Below the pieces are notes generated by a model, which worked only from the letters and a program-made list of their open reading frames with translations, was not told the origin of the DNA and searched no databases. Made by a program: the position numbers and the translations under genes. From contig JACQAI010000092.1 of NCBI GenBank assembly GCA_016195115.1, positions 1-12,778 on the forward strand: a stretch of DNA of 12,778 bases, in the 5' to 3' direction. This DNA comes from Pseudomonadota bacterium. Lineage in GTDB: Bacteria; Pseudomonadota; Alphaproteobacteria; Elsterales; Elsteraceae. Below are positions 6,751 through 12,778 of the stretch, piece after piece (the first letter of the stretch is position 1; each line of letters begins with the position of its first letter).

Positions 6751-7162
6751 CGCGCGGCACCCAGGGGATCTTCTTGACCTCGATGCCTTCGTCGACCAGC
6801 TCCTTGGCCTGCTGGTCGGAGGCCTCGCCGTAGATGCCGCGTTTCTCGGCCTCGCCGTAGTGCATGCGCCGCGCCTCGTCGGCGAAGCGTTCGCCGACAT
6901 AGTCGCACTCGCTTTCGACCTTCTCGCGCAGATCGGCCAGGAGCTTGGCCGCCTCGGGCGGCAAGCCCGGCTTGGTCTCGGCCGGCGCGGCATCCCGGCG
7001 CTTGGCCAGGCGCGGCGCCATCGGCGCCTTGGCGATCTGGCTGTCGCCGCACACCGCGCAGGCGACCTTGCCGGCGGCGGCCTGGCGATCGAACGCCGCA
7101 GCGTCGCGGAACCAGCCCTCGAACACGTGCCCGCTTGAGCATTTGAGCTCGTAGACGATCAT
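6740..7162 (-). CDS. DUF1178 family zinc-ribbon-like protein
   Basis: This 140-residue cytoplasmic protein of unknown function matches the DUF1178 family found widely in alpha- and betaproteobacteria. The N-terminus MIVYELKCSSGHVFEGWFRD opens with C8 and H12, followed by C35 and C38 (CAVCGD), a likely zinc ribbon similar to the FmdB-type regulatory domain. A variable linker (about 45-80) leads to the conserved C-terminal half: CDYVGERFADEARRMHYGE (86-104), RGIYGEA (108-114), ELVDEGIEVKKIPW (121-134). All hallmark residues are present and length is normal. It starts with ATG at 7162 behind a weak GAGGA-type ribosome site. It converges with gloA and diverges from the methyltransferase gene. Neighbourhood with ubiG/gloA recalls arrangements in other alphaproteobacteria but does not reveal a function. 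Family call is firm; role unknown. Confidence 0.88.
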   Translation of the reverse strand: MIVYELKCSSGHVFEGWFRDAAAFDRQAAAGKVACAVCGDSQIAKAPMAPRLAKRRDAAPAETKPGLPPEAAKLLADLREKVESECDYVGERFADEARRMHYGEAEKRGIYGEASDQQAKELVDEGIEVKKIPWVPRGDA

Positions 7163-7211
7163 TCGGTCGCCATCCTCGGCCCGGCCAACCCGTCAGGATT
7201 ACGTTACCATC

Positions 7212-7817
7212 TTGGCACGCGCCGCGCGCACGACAACCCGCAACCCGCCGGGACCCAGCAATTTGCACACCAAATCAACGATTTCAAGCTGGGTCGGGCG
7301 GTTCGCGGCGGCGCTCCCGGCCGGCCCGGTGCTCGACGTGGCGTGCGGCGGCGGCCGCCATCTGCGGCATTTTCACGGCCTCGGCCACCCGGTGACCGGC
7401 GTCGACCGGGAGCTGTCGGGGGTCGCCGACCTCGCCGGCACCGCCGGCGTCGAGCTGATCCAGGCCGATCTCGAGGCCGGCGGCCCGTGGCCGCTCGGTG
7501 CCCGGCAGTTCGCCGGGGTGGTCGTGACCAACTATCTGTGGCGGCCGTTGCTGGCGGCCTTGGCCGGTGCCGTCGCCCCGGGGGGCTGGCTCCTCTACGA
7601 GACCTTCGCGCGCGGCCACGAGCGCCACGGCCGGCCGCAAAACCCCGATTTCCTGCTGCTGCCGGGCGAGCTGCTCGAGGCCGTCCGGGGCCAGCTCATG
7701 GTCGTGGCCTATGAAAACGGCCTGATCGAGCGGCCGCGCCCCGCGGTGGTGCAGCGGATTGCCGCGATCCGGCCGGGGCCGCTCGGCGTCAGCGAATCGG
7801 CAAGGATCATGCTATAG
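7212..7817 (+). CDS. Class I SAM-dependent methyltransferase, TTG start
   Basis: This is a small Rossmann-fold methyltransferase of 201 residues if read from the TTG at 7212. SAM motif I is VLDVACGGGRHLRHF (40-54), the ribose-binding acidic residue is D65 in VTGVDRE, and the adenine-side motif is IQADLE (83-88). Motif IV is replaced by VVVTNYLWRPLLAAL (103-117), followed by APGGWLLYETF (122-132), a pattern of TehB-like and related small methyltransferases. The substrate cannot be read from sequence. In this frame there is no ATG or GTG between the stop at 7152-7154 and motif I. The start must therefore be TTG at 7212, or TTG at 7263, which has GGGA about 9 nt upstream and gives a length closer to homologues. 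It diverges from DUF1178 across about 50 bp and ends 55 nt before bdhA on the same strand, so co-transcription with bdhA is possible. Confidence 0.82.
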   Translation: MARAARTTTRNPPGPSNLHTKSTISSWVGRFAAALPAGPVLDVACGGGRHLRHFHGLGHPVTGVDRELSGVADLAGTAGVELIQADLEAGGPWPLGARQFAGVVVTNYLWRPLLAALAGAVAPGGWLLYETFARGHERHGRPQNPDFLLLPGELLEAVRGQLMVVAYENGLIERPRPAVVQRIAAIRPGPLGVSESARIML

Positions 7818-7822
7818 AGTGG

Positions 7823-7854
7823 CGGTGGGCCGCACGGCCCGACCCGGCCCACCG
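7823..7854 (+). promoter_or_regulatory. 10-bp perfect hairpin in the bdhA leader, with a competing alternative
   Basis: CGGTGGGCCG (7823-7832) is the exact reverse complement of CGGCCCACCG (7845-7854), with a 12-nt loop. The right half of the first arm can instead pair locally as GGGCCG (7827-7832) with CGGCCC (7835-7840), so the two structures exclude each other. The hairpin starts 5 nt after the methyltransferase stop and ends 7 nt before the bdhA Shine-Dalgarno. It could be a processing site, an attenuator or a partial terminator; no T-run is present. Confidence 0.45.
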
Positions 7855-7861
7855 GCCAGCC

Positions 7862-7867
7862 AGGAGG
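7862..7867 (+). promoter_or_regulatory. bdhA ribosome binding site
   Basis: AGGAGG lies 5 nt before the ATG at 7873. It decides the start: the same frame is open from 7759, but that upstream part overlaps the methyltransferase gene and lacks conserved residues. Confidence 0.75.
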
Positions 7868-7872
7868 GGAAC

Positions 7873-8706
7873 ATGAGCCCAGACACCACGACCGCCGCGA
7901 AGTCGGCAGTTCTCTCGGGAATCGACCTGCGCGGCAAGACCGCTATCGTGACCGGCTCGACCAGCGGCATCGGCCTCGGCATCGCCCACGCGCTGGCGCG
8001 CGCGGGGGCCAATGTCGTGATCAACGGCTTCGGCGACGCGGCTCAGATCGAGAAGGAACGTGCCGGACTGGTGAGCACCTACAAGATCAAGTGCAGCTAC
8101 TCGCCGGCCGACATGTCGAAGGGCCAGCAGGTCACCGACATGGTGACGACCGCCGAGAAGGAGTTCGGCTCGGTCGACATCCTGGTCAACAACGCCGGCA
8201 TCCAGACCGTGCAGCCGATCGACGAGTTCCCGATCGATCGCTGGGAAGCCATCACGGCGATCAACATGTCGTCGAACTTCTACGCCATTCGCGCGGCGCT
8301 GCCCGGCATGAAGAAACGCAAGTGGGGCCGCATCATCAACGTCGCGTCGGCGCACGGCCTGGTCGCCTCGCCGTTCAAGGGCGCCTACGTCACCGCCAAG
8401 CACGGCGTGCTCGGCCTGACCAAGACGGTGGCGCTCGAGACCGCCGAGATCGGCATCACGTGCAACGCGATCTGCCCCGGCTTCGTGCGTACGCCGCTGG
8501 TCGAGGGCCAGATCGACGAGCAGGCCAAGGCCAACAACCTGCCGCGCGACCGGGTCATCAAGGAGATCATCCTGGGCTCGCAGCCGACCAAGCGCTTCAT
8601 CGAGGTCGAGGAGATCGCGGACACCGCGCTGTTCCTGTGCTCGGAGGCCGCGCGCTCGATCACCGGCGTGCCGATCACGGTCGACGGCGGCTGGACCGCG
8701 CGCTAG
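7873..8706 (+). CDS. bdhA: (R)-3-hydroxybutyrate dehydrogenase, SDR family
   Basis: The product oxidises (R)-3-hydroxybutyrate to acetoacetate with NAD+ in the cytoplasm, typically when polyhydroxybutyrate is mobilised. The 277-residue short-chain dehydrogenase has TGSTSGIG (28-35) in the cofactor loop, NNAG (106-109), a catalytic tetrad of N131, S159, Y172 and K176 (YVTAKHG), and PGFVRTPLV (202-210). Features typical of 3-hydroxybutyrate dehydrogenases rather than other SDRs are INGFGDAAQIE (50-60), ASAHGLVASPFKGAYVTAKHG (158-178), SQPTKRFIEVEEIA (236-249) and the C-terminus DGGWTAR. It carries about 15 extra N-terminal residues (MSPDTTTAAKSAVLSG) compared with the usual 260-residue enzyme. 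The strong Shine-Dalgarno at 7862 supports this start. The leader has a marked hairpin. The next gene converges on it with only about 43 bp between the ends. Confidence 0.93.
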   Translation: MSPDTTTAAKSAVLSGIDLRGKTAIVTGSTSGIGLGIAHALARAGANVVINGFGDAAQIEKERAGLVSTYKIKCSYSPADMSKGQQVTDMVTTAEKEFGSVDILVNNAGIQTVQPIDEFPIDRWEAITAINMSSNFYAIRAALPGMKKRKWGRIINVASAHGLVASPFKGAYVTAKHGVLGLTKTVALETAEIGITCNAICPGFVRTPLVEGQIDEQAKANNLPRDRVIKEIILGSQPTKRFIEVEEIADTALFLCSEAARSITGVPITVDGGWTAR

Positions 8707-8749
8707 GGCGCGATCCGGCACGCGCGATCGCTGAGCCGAGGAAGCTCGT

Positions 8750-10198
8750 CTAGCTCGCGGTCGCGCGGCTCACCAGCCCGGCCCAGAAATACTGGCCGGT
8801 AAAGTACCTTCGGCTCCACTGCTGGGCCGCTTGCGCCACCCGCGCGCGCCGCTCGTGGTCGTCGAACAGCGCGCCCAGGATCTCCTCGATGTCGCCGATG
8901 GTCTGGAACGGCATGTAGTGCAAGCCGCGCTTGAAGAAATACGCGGTGTCGACCGAGTCCTCCTCGAGCAGGAAGCCGCCCGACACCGCGGTCTCGAGCG
9001 ATCGGCCGACCATGATCGTCGCCCCGGTCGAGCGGCGGGTCGGATTGATCGTGATCCGATAACGGCGCAGCTGGTTGGCGTACTCGGCCTCGGAGACATA
9101 GGGCCGCGGCGTGCCGGCCGAGACCCAGAAGTCGAAGTCGATCGGCAACGCGCGCTTGCCGAGCTCGGCCCACCACACCAGGCGCGCCGGGCTGACGAGA
9201 TCGACGCCGCCCGCGAAGGCGGCGCGCGGGATCTCGTCGTAGGCGACGCTCGGCTGCGGCAGGAGTGACGGAAGCGGATAGCAGAAGGTCGCCGCCAGCT
9301 CGTCCGCCGACGCCCGCTCGAGAATCGTCGGATGGCAGTGATGCACCAGGTCGACGGCATGCCCCAGGCCCCGATATGTCCCGCCGGATCCGGCCTGATA
9401 CCAGCCGTCCGTCAGGATCTTGACGACGCGGCAGCCGAGCTTGCGACGCGCCGTCTCGAGCACCGCGGCGACGCCGTCGGCGACCGCGTCATGGCTCGTT
9501 ATCCCGGTCTCGAACAGGTTCTGGAAGGCAATGACCGCGGGCCGAAAGTCGTTGATCTCCGCCTCGAGGCTGGCCGCGTAGCCTTCGGCCGAGACCCCTG
9601 GCTTGGGTACCCAGGAATCGAACGTGCGGAGCGCCAGGCCGAGCGCTTCGGCGCTCATCGTCCAGCGCACGGCTTGCGGCGTCGTGGTCGGGAACACGAG
9701 GAGCAGGCGCATGCCGCGACAACCTTCGACGGCCCGTGCGAGGGCATCATCGGACAACGCCTGCTCGGCGATGAACGGCGGGTCGCGATCGGCCGGCGGC
9801 CGGGCCAACAGCGCGCAACAATCCGATCGTGTATCGGTGATGCTGGTCTTGTAGGTGTAGCCGATCGACCAGTCATAAAGCGCCGTCAGCCGGAGCAGAC
9901 GGGATGCGCGCCGGAAGTCGCCGGCGGCGCAAAGCTCGCCGGTGCGCCGGCGCAACTGGTCGAGGCGGCCGATCAGCGATGCTCGATCGATGACGGCGGC
10001 GCGCTCGGACACAACGTCGTCCAGCTGATCGGGTTTCGCCGTCTCGATGGCGCAATGCGCGCTCGCGAGCGGCAGCGACAGGCGAACCGCCAAACTCGGG
10101 TCGAGCGCCGTGATCCGCTCATAGAGCAGTTGCGCCGACACCCAGGATCGCTGCTGGTAAAGCTCTTCGGCGTGGGCGACGAGGCTACTCAGGTCCAT
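8750..10198 (-). CDS. Glycosyltransferase-like protein with CgeB-type C-terminal region
   Basis: This 482-residue protein is probably a cytoplasmic glycosyltransferase of the GT-B type acting in surface glycan or glycopeptide assembly. Residues about 5-38 (AHAEELYQQRSWVSAQLLYERITALDPS) look like one TPR unit, followed by more helices up to about 130. Residues 160-290 look like the N-terminal Rossmann half (MRLLLVFPTTTPQAVRWT, FRPAVIAFQNLFE, CRVVKILTDGWYQ). The C-terminal part (about 330-475) resembles Glyco_trans_1_2/CgeB proteins: LVWWAELGKRALPIDFDFW, YRITINPTRRSTGATIMVGRSLETAVSGGFLLEEDS, then a helix with ERRARVAQAAQQWSRRYF. The EDS at 412-415 after a Gly-rich turn corresponds to the acidic sugar-nucleotide site seen in such enzymes (inference). 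No signal peptide or membrane segment is seen. It starts 62 nt after the oxygenase gene on the same strand, in a likely three-gene glycan locus. Donor and acceptor are unknown. Confidence 0.68.
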   Translation of the reverse strand: MDLSSLVAHAEELYQQRSWVSAQLLYERITALDPSLAVRLSLPLASAHCAIETAKPDQLDDVVSERAAVIDRASLIGRLDQLRRRTGELCAAGDFRRASRLLRLTALYDWSIGYTYKTSITDTRSDCCALLARPPADRDPPFIAEQALSDDALARAVEGCRGMRLLLVFPTTTPQAVRWTMSAEALGLALRTFDSWVPKPGVSAEGYAASLEAEINDFRPAVIAFQNLFETGITSHDAVADGVAAVLETARRKLGCRVVKILTDGWYQAGSGGTYRGLGHAVDLVHHCHPTILERASADELAATFCYPLPSLLPQPSVAYDEIPRAAFAGGVDLVSPARLVWWAELGKRALPIDFDFWVSAGTPRPYVSEAEYANQLRRYRITINPTRRSTGATIMVGRSLETAVSGGFLLEEDSVDTAYFFKRGLHYMPFQTIGDIEEILGALFDDHERRARVAQAAQQWSRRYFTGQYFWAGLVSRATAS

Positions 10199-10260
10199 GG
10201 CGGAGTCCCGGCGACGTCACGGAACCCCGGCCGCGCGCTCGCCGCCACCGCGGGAGTCGG

Positions 10261-11196
10261 CTACCGCTGCGCCTCGTTCAGGCGTGCGGGCGCGGCGCGG
10301 GCGCGATCGCCCACCCCCAGCGCGCTCAGCTCGTCATAATAAGCGCCGCGCGCGAACGGCATGCGCCGCCGCCCCGTGCCCCGGTAGGGCAACTGCATCG
10401 CCTCGTAATCCTCGACGGGAATGATGCGGAAATCCAAGCTGACCCGCGTCAGCTCGGTAACGTTGTATTGCGGGGCGTGGAGGCAGCGCGGTTCGAACAG
10501 GATGAACTCGCCGTAGTTCAACTCGACCGGCGCGCTGACATCCTGAAAGCGGCGGCGGAAATCCGGATCGTCTTGCCCGCTGCGCGCCATGCGCGCGTAG
10601 TCGTGGTCGAACGCCTCCAGCAATGCCAGGCTCGGCTCGAGCGGCGCGATGCGCATGCCGCTGGTCTCCCGGGTGCGGGCCAGCGGCAGCCAGACGTTGA
10701 TCTCCTGCGGCGGGTGGCCGAGCATCAGATCGTTGTGGATGCGCGGATGCCAGAAGCAGCCGTCTTGATGGGGAAAATGGAACCGGATGGTCGGCGCGCG
10801 CTGGAACAGGCAATCGGCGTGGACGACCCCGCGCACCACCGCGTCGCGGATCCATCGCCGATAGGCGTCCTCGAAAGCCGGGCTGGTGTCGAAGAACGAG
10901 CGGCTGACGTCGTTGACCTCGCTGGTGTCCAACGTCATCGCGGTGCGCGGCAGAAAGCGGTGCAGCTGGGTGAGATCGTCCAGGCGCTCGGCCGCCGCCG
11001 CGGTGAGGAAGCCCTTCTCGACCAGCAGCTCGGTGATCAACTCCGCCAGGCGATAGGGGGCGGGGTCGAACCGGTAGGTTTCGACCGAACGATCCTGCAG
11101 CCGAAGAATGCGCGAGCCCGCGGCGAGCTCGGCGCGATAGATGGCATCCTCCGCGGGATCCTCCCAACGGCTCGTCGGCTGCGAAACGCCGGGCAT
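10261..11196 (-). CDS. PhyH-like Fe(II)/2-oxoglutarate-dependent oxygenase
   Basis: This 311-residue protein looks like a non-haem iron, 2-oxoglutarate-dependent oxygenase of the phytanoyl-CoA hydroxylase superfamily, where members hydroxylate small molecules, lipids or sugars. The iron-binding triad is visible as H154-N-D156 (HPRIHNDLMLGHPP) and H240 (EPRCLHAPQYN), with R251 or R257 (LTRVSLDFR) as the likely 2-oxoglutarate anchor. The jelly-roll strands INVWLPLARTRETSGMRIAP (166-185) and ELNYGEFILFEP (225-236) lie between them. An N-terminal helical region of about 90 residues has no recognised motif. No signal peptide or membrane segment is present. The ATG at 11196 has a purine-rich AGGGG about 6 nt upstream. 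Its position between two glycosyltransferase-like genes on the same strand suggests it modifies a sugar or lipid of the same glycan. StrG-like proteins of aminoglycoside clusters are a possible relative. Substrate is unknown. Confidence 0.72.
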   Translation of the reverse strand: MPGVSQPTSRWEDPAEDAIYRAELAAGSRILRLQDRSVETYRFDPAPYRLAELITELLVEKGFLTAAAAERLDDLTQLHRFLPRTAMTLDTSEVNDVSRSFFDTSPAFEDAYRRWIRDAVVRGVVHADCLFQRAPTIRFHFPHQDGCFWHPRIHNDLMLGHPPQEINVWLPLARTRETSGMRIAPLEPSLALLEAFDHDYARMARSGQDDPDFRRRFQDVSAPVELNYGEFILFEPRCLHAPQYNVTELTRVSLDFRIIPVEDYEAMQLPYRGTGRRRMPFARGAYYDELSALGVGDRARAAPARLNEAQR

Positions 11197-11243
11197 TCCT
11201 CACCCCTGCGGGTACGGCTAGAACTCGTGACGATACCCGATTT

Positions 11244-11266
11244 ATCGTTAAAAAAGCTCTAACGAT
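11244..11266 (-). promoter_or_regulatory. AT-rich inverted repeat between glycan genes
   Basis: ATCGTTA (11244-11250) and TAACGAT (11260-11266) are perfect inverted arms around a 9-nt A-rich loop, in a strikingly AT-rich island. On the minus strand the loop carries six T residues (after GAGC), and the second arm runs into GATAAAT, a possible -10 for the oxygenase gene about 45 nt downstream. It could be an operator-promoter for that gene or a weak terminator for the preceding gene, which ends 18 nt away. The two readings are not distinguished by sequence. Confidence 0.4.
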
Positions 11267-11283
11267 GCCGCGGCGGATCCGGG

Positions 11284-12778
11284 CTAGCCGCGGTCGACGA
11301 ACGACCGCCGCTCCATCCAGTCGCAGTTGAGCAGCGCGTTGATCCGGTTCTTGACCAGGATGCGTTCGCGATTGAAGCCGACGCCGCGCAGGAAATTGGT
11401 GATGCACGCGGCGACGCGCTCCTCGATGCCGGCGATCTCGCCCGCGGCGGCCTGCTTGAGGAACGCCGGGTCGTCGAAATCCTGATAGACCACCTCGTTG
11501 ACGTCGAAGGCGCCGCGGTTGAGGTCGCGCAGCCGATCGGCCGCCGCCTTGAGCTCGCCGGTCAACGGGCCGTAGGTCGCGACCAGTGCGTGACGCACCC
11601 ACGCCAGCTCGCCCAGGATGGTGACGCGCTTGTCCGCCGGCAGCTTCTCGAGCTTGACCTCGAGGATGGTCATCTTGTCGACGACATCGCCGGGCGCGAC
11701 GTCGATGCGCATGCGCGTCGCCGGCTCGCGCGACGCGCGGTAGTTGAAACCGGCGTTGCGGCCCTGCGCGATCTCCTCGACCAACGTCTCGATCGCGAGC
11801 TCGGCGCGCGCGTCGACGTATTCGACGTCATAGTCCGCGCCGTCGAACGTCCGCTGCAGGCCGTACGGGTAGGCGTTGGCCAGCGCGATGCCGTCGACCG
11901 TGAAGGCGCTGCCGGCCTCGGGCGACCGTCCGACCACGGTCTTCTTGCAGTCGGTGCGCGCGCTGACCATCAGGCTCATCAGCCCGCACAGCGAGCCGAT
12001 CACCCAGCCCGCGCACTCGACCAGGGGCAGGAACACGCCGATCGGCACATCGAGCCCAACCGAGTCGCCGAACGGCTTGGTGCGGCGTCCGCCACCCACC
12101 GAGCCCGCCAGGTTGGTGAGCACGGTCCATCCCAAGCCGGTGAGCCGCGCGGCGAGCCGTTCCCAGAACGCGTCGCCGAGCGCCGGCCAGGTGTCGGCGT
12201 CGGGCACCAGGACGACCGATCGCCCGGGCACGATGCCGAGCCGCTCGGCCTCGCGCAGCGCGGTCTCGCGCCATTCCGGCTGTATCGTCGGCAGGTCCGG
12301 GGCCGGCGGCAGCGGCAGACGCAACACCGTACCGAACAGGTGCATGCGCGAGACGCCACCGATCAGGGCCAGCTGTTCGATCGGTGCATCGGTAAGACAC
12401 GCGGGATGCGCCAGCATGCCCTGCTGTGGGCCGAAGGTCGGCCGCAAGCCGTGGCGCGCCTGGTGGGCGCGCGCGCGCCGCAGATAATCGTCGGGCGCGA
12501 CGTAGATGTCGTCGATCGCGTCACCGAACATCTGCGCGATCGGCAGATGCGCTTCCTTGACCACCATGGCGAGCCGCGGCGCAGCGGCGCCGTGGTGACG
12601 ACGGAACTGCCGCGCCAGCGCGCCGACCAAATAGGTGTCGCCGGCACCGTGGGCATTGAGCAGAAACCAGGCCGGACGCGCCGGCTCGATGTGGTGCGCC
12701 ACCAGCGCCGCGAAGAAACCCGGCCCGACATCGTCGACGGCGCGCGCGTTGGGCACGAGCCGCCGCACCGCGGCACCG
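11284..12778 (-). CDS. Heptosyltransferase-like glycosyltransferase fused to a DUF6165-like domain (5' end outside window)
   Basis: The gene is open to the right edge. A GTG at 12768 gives 494 residues, but the true start may lie outside. Residues about 33-350 look like a GT-B enzyme of the GT9 (ADP-heptose:LPS heptosyltransferase) kind: AWFLLNAHGAGDTYLVGALARQFRRHHG (33-60) at the N-terminal Rossmann fold, RSVVLVPDADTWPALGDAFWERLAARL (183-209), then LDVPIGVFLPLVECAGWVIGSLCGLMSLMVSA (239-270), where GT9 proteins have their donor-site Gly-rich turn. Residues about 352-494 resemble the small DUF6165 family of glycan loci (MRIDVAPGDVVDKMTILEVKLEKLPADKR, FDVNEVVYQDFDD, NRERILVKNRINALLN). DUF6165 proteins are mostly separate, so this is a fusion. 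No signal peptide or transmembrane helix is seen, so the enzyme is probably cytoplasmic or membrane-associated. Exact sugar and acceptor cannot be told. Confidence 0.66.
   Translation of the reverse strand, partial: GAAVRRLVPNARAVDDVGPGFFAALVAHHIEPARPAWFLLNAHGAGDTYLVGALARQFRRHHGAAAPRLAMVVKEAHLPIAQMFGDAIDDIYVAPDDYLRRARAHQARHGLRPTFGPQQGMLAHPACLTDAPIEQLALIGGVSRMHLFGTVLRLPLPPAPDLPTIQPEWRETALREAERLGIVPGRSVVLVPDADTWPALGDAFWERLAARLTGLGWTVLTNLAGSVGGGRRTKPFGDSVGLDVPIGVFLPLVECAGWVIGSLCGLMSLMVSARTDCKKTVVGRSPEAGSAFTVDGIALANAYPYGLQRTFDGADYDVEYVDARAELAIETLVEEIAQGRNAGFNYRASREPATRMRIDVAPGDVVDKMTILEVKLEKLPADKRVTILGELAWVRHALVATYGPLTGELKAAADRLRDLNRGAFDVNEVVYQDFDDPAFLKQAAAGEIAGIEERVAACITNFLRGVGFNRERILVKNRINALLNCDWMERRSFVDRG

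Noticed and set aside
7759..7872. Earlier start for bdhA at 7759
   Set aside because: The added 38 residues overlap the methyltransferase gene and match nothing in the family. A strong AGGAGG precedes the ATG at 7873.
8707..8749. Terminator between bdhA and the convergent glycosyltransferase gene
   Set aside because: Only short imperfect pairings (such as GAGC/GCTC) and a GCGATCGC palindrome are present, with no T-run. There is not enough to call a terminator.
10261..11602. Long alternative minus-strand frame (10334-11602) overlapping the oxygenase
   Set aside because: Arg/Gly/Ala-rich translation in a shifted frame. The frame with the iron-binding triad is clearly the coding one.

Overview
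The window is GC-rich bacterial chromosome with tightly packed genes on both strands. It most likely comes from an alphaproteobacterium of the Rhodospirillales type. The grounds are a GAF-domain PtsP in one operon with lysC, ubiG diverging from lysC, a DUF1178 gene beside gloA, and a (R)-3-hydroxybutyrate dehydrogenase of the kind found in polyhydroxybutyrate-using alphaproteobacteria. No rRNA, tRNA, transposase, integrase or CRISPR array was seen.

Left part (1-5343, all minus strand). Transcription runs from lysC through a flavin oxidoreductase of the nitronate monooxygenase family into ptsP. Junctions are 6 nt and a 1-nt stop/start overlap, so this is almost certainly one operon. A GC-rich hairpin follows ptsP. 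Next comes the rodZ-like gene (HTH domain, one membrane helix, Pro/Ala-rich outer part) with its own promoter-like sequence; it runs off the left edge. Divergent from lysC, ubiG and gloA form a second operon, in which the gloA ribosome binding site overlaps the ubiG stop codon.

Middle (6680-8706). A short perfect palindrome lies between the convergent gloA and DUF1178 genes. DUF1178 and a small class I methyltransferase gene diverge. The methyltransferase is followed by bdhA, whose leader can form two mutually exclusive hairpins.

Right part (8750-12778, minus strand). Three genes look like a cell-surface glycan locus: a heptosyltransferase-like protein fused to a DUF6165-like domain (runs off the right edge), a phytanoyl-CoA-hydroxylase-like Fe(II)/2-oxoglutarate oxygenase, and a glycosyltransferase with a CgeB-like C-terminal part. 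An AT-rich palindrome separates the first two.

The most striking observation is that two core enzymes of the lysC operon carry clean in-frame losses of conserved active-site segments. LysC lacks about 8 residues containing the TTDPR motif after GVY. PtsP lacks about 48 residues containing the GxNDLxQ...DRGN region, including a metal ligand. Reading frame and flanking conservation are intact in both. This is either real biology (altered or pseudo-enzymes) or an assembly artefact, and reads or homologues would decide it. No complete, obviously new defence or mobile system was recognised.
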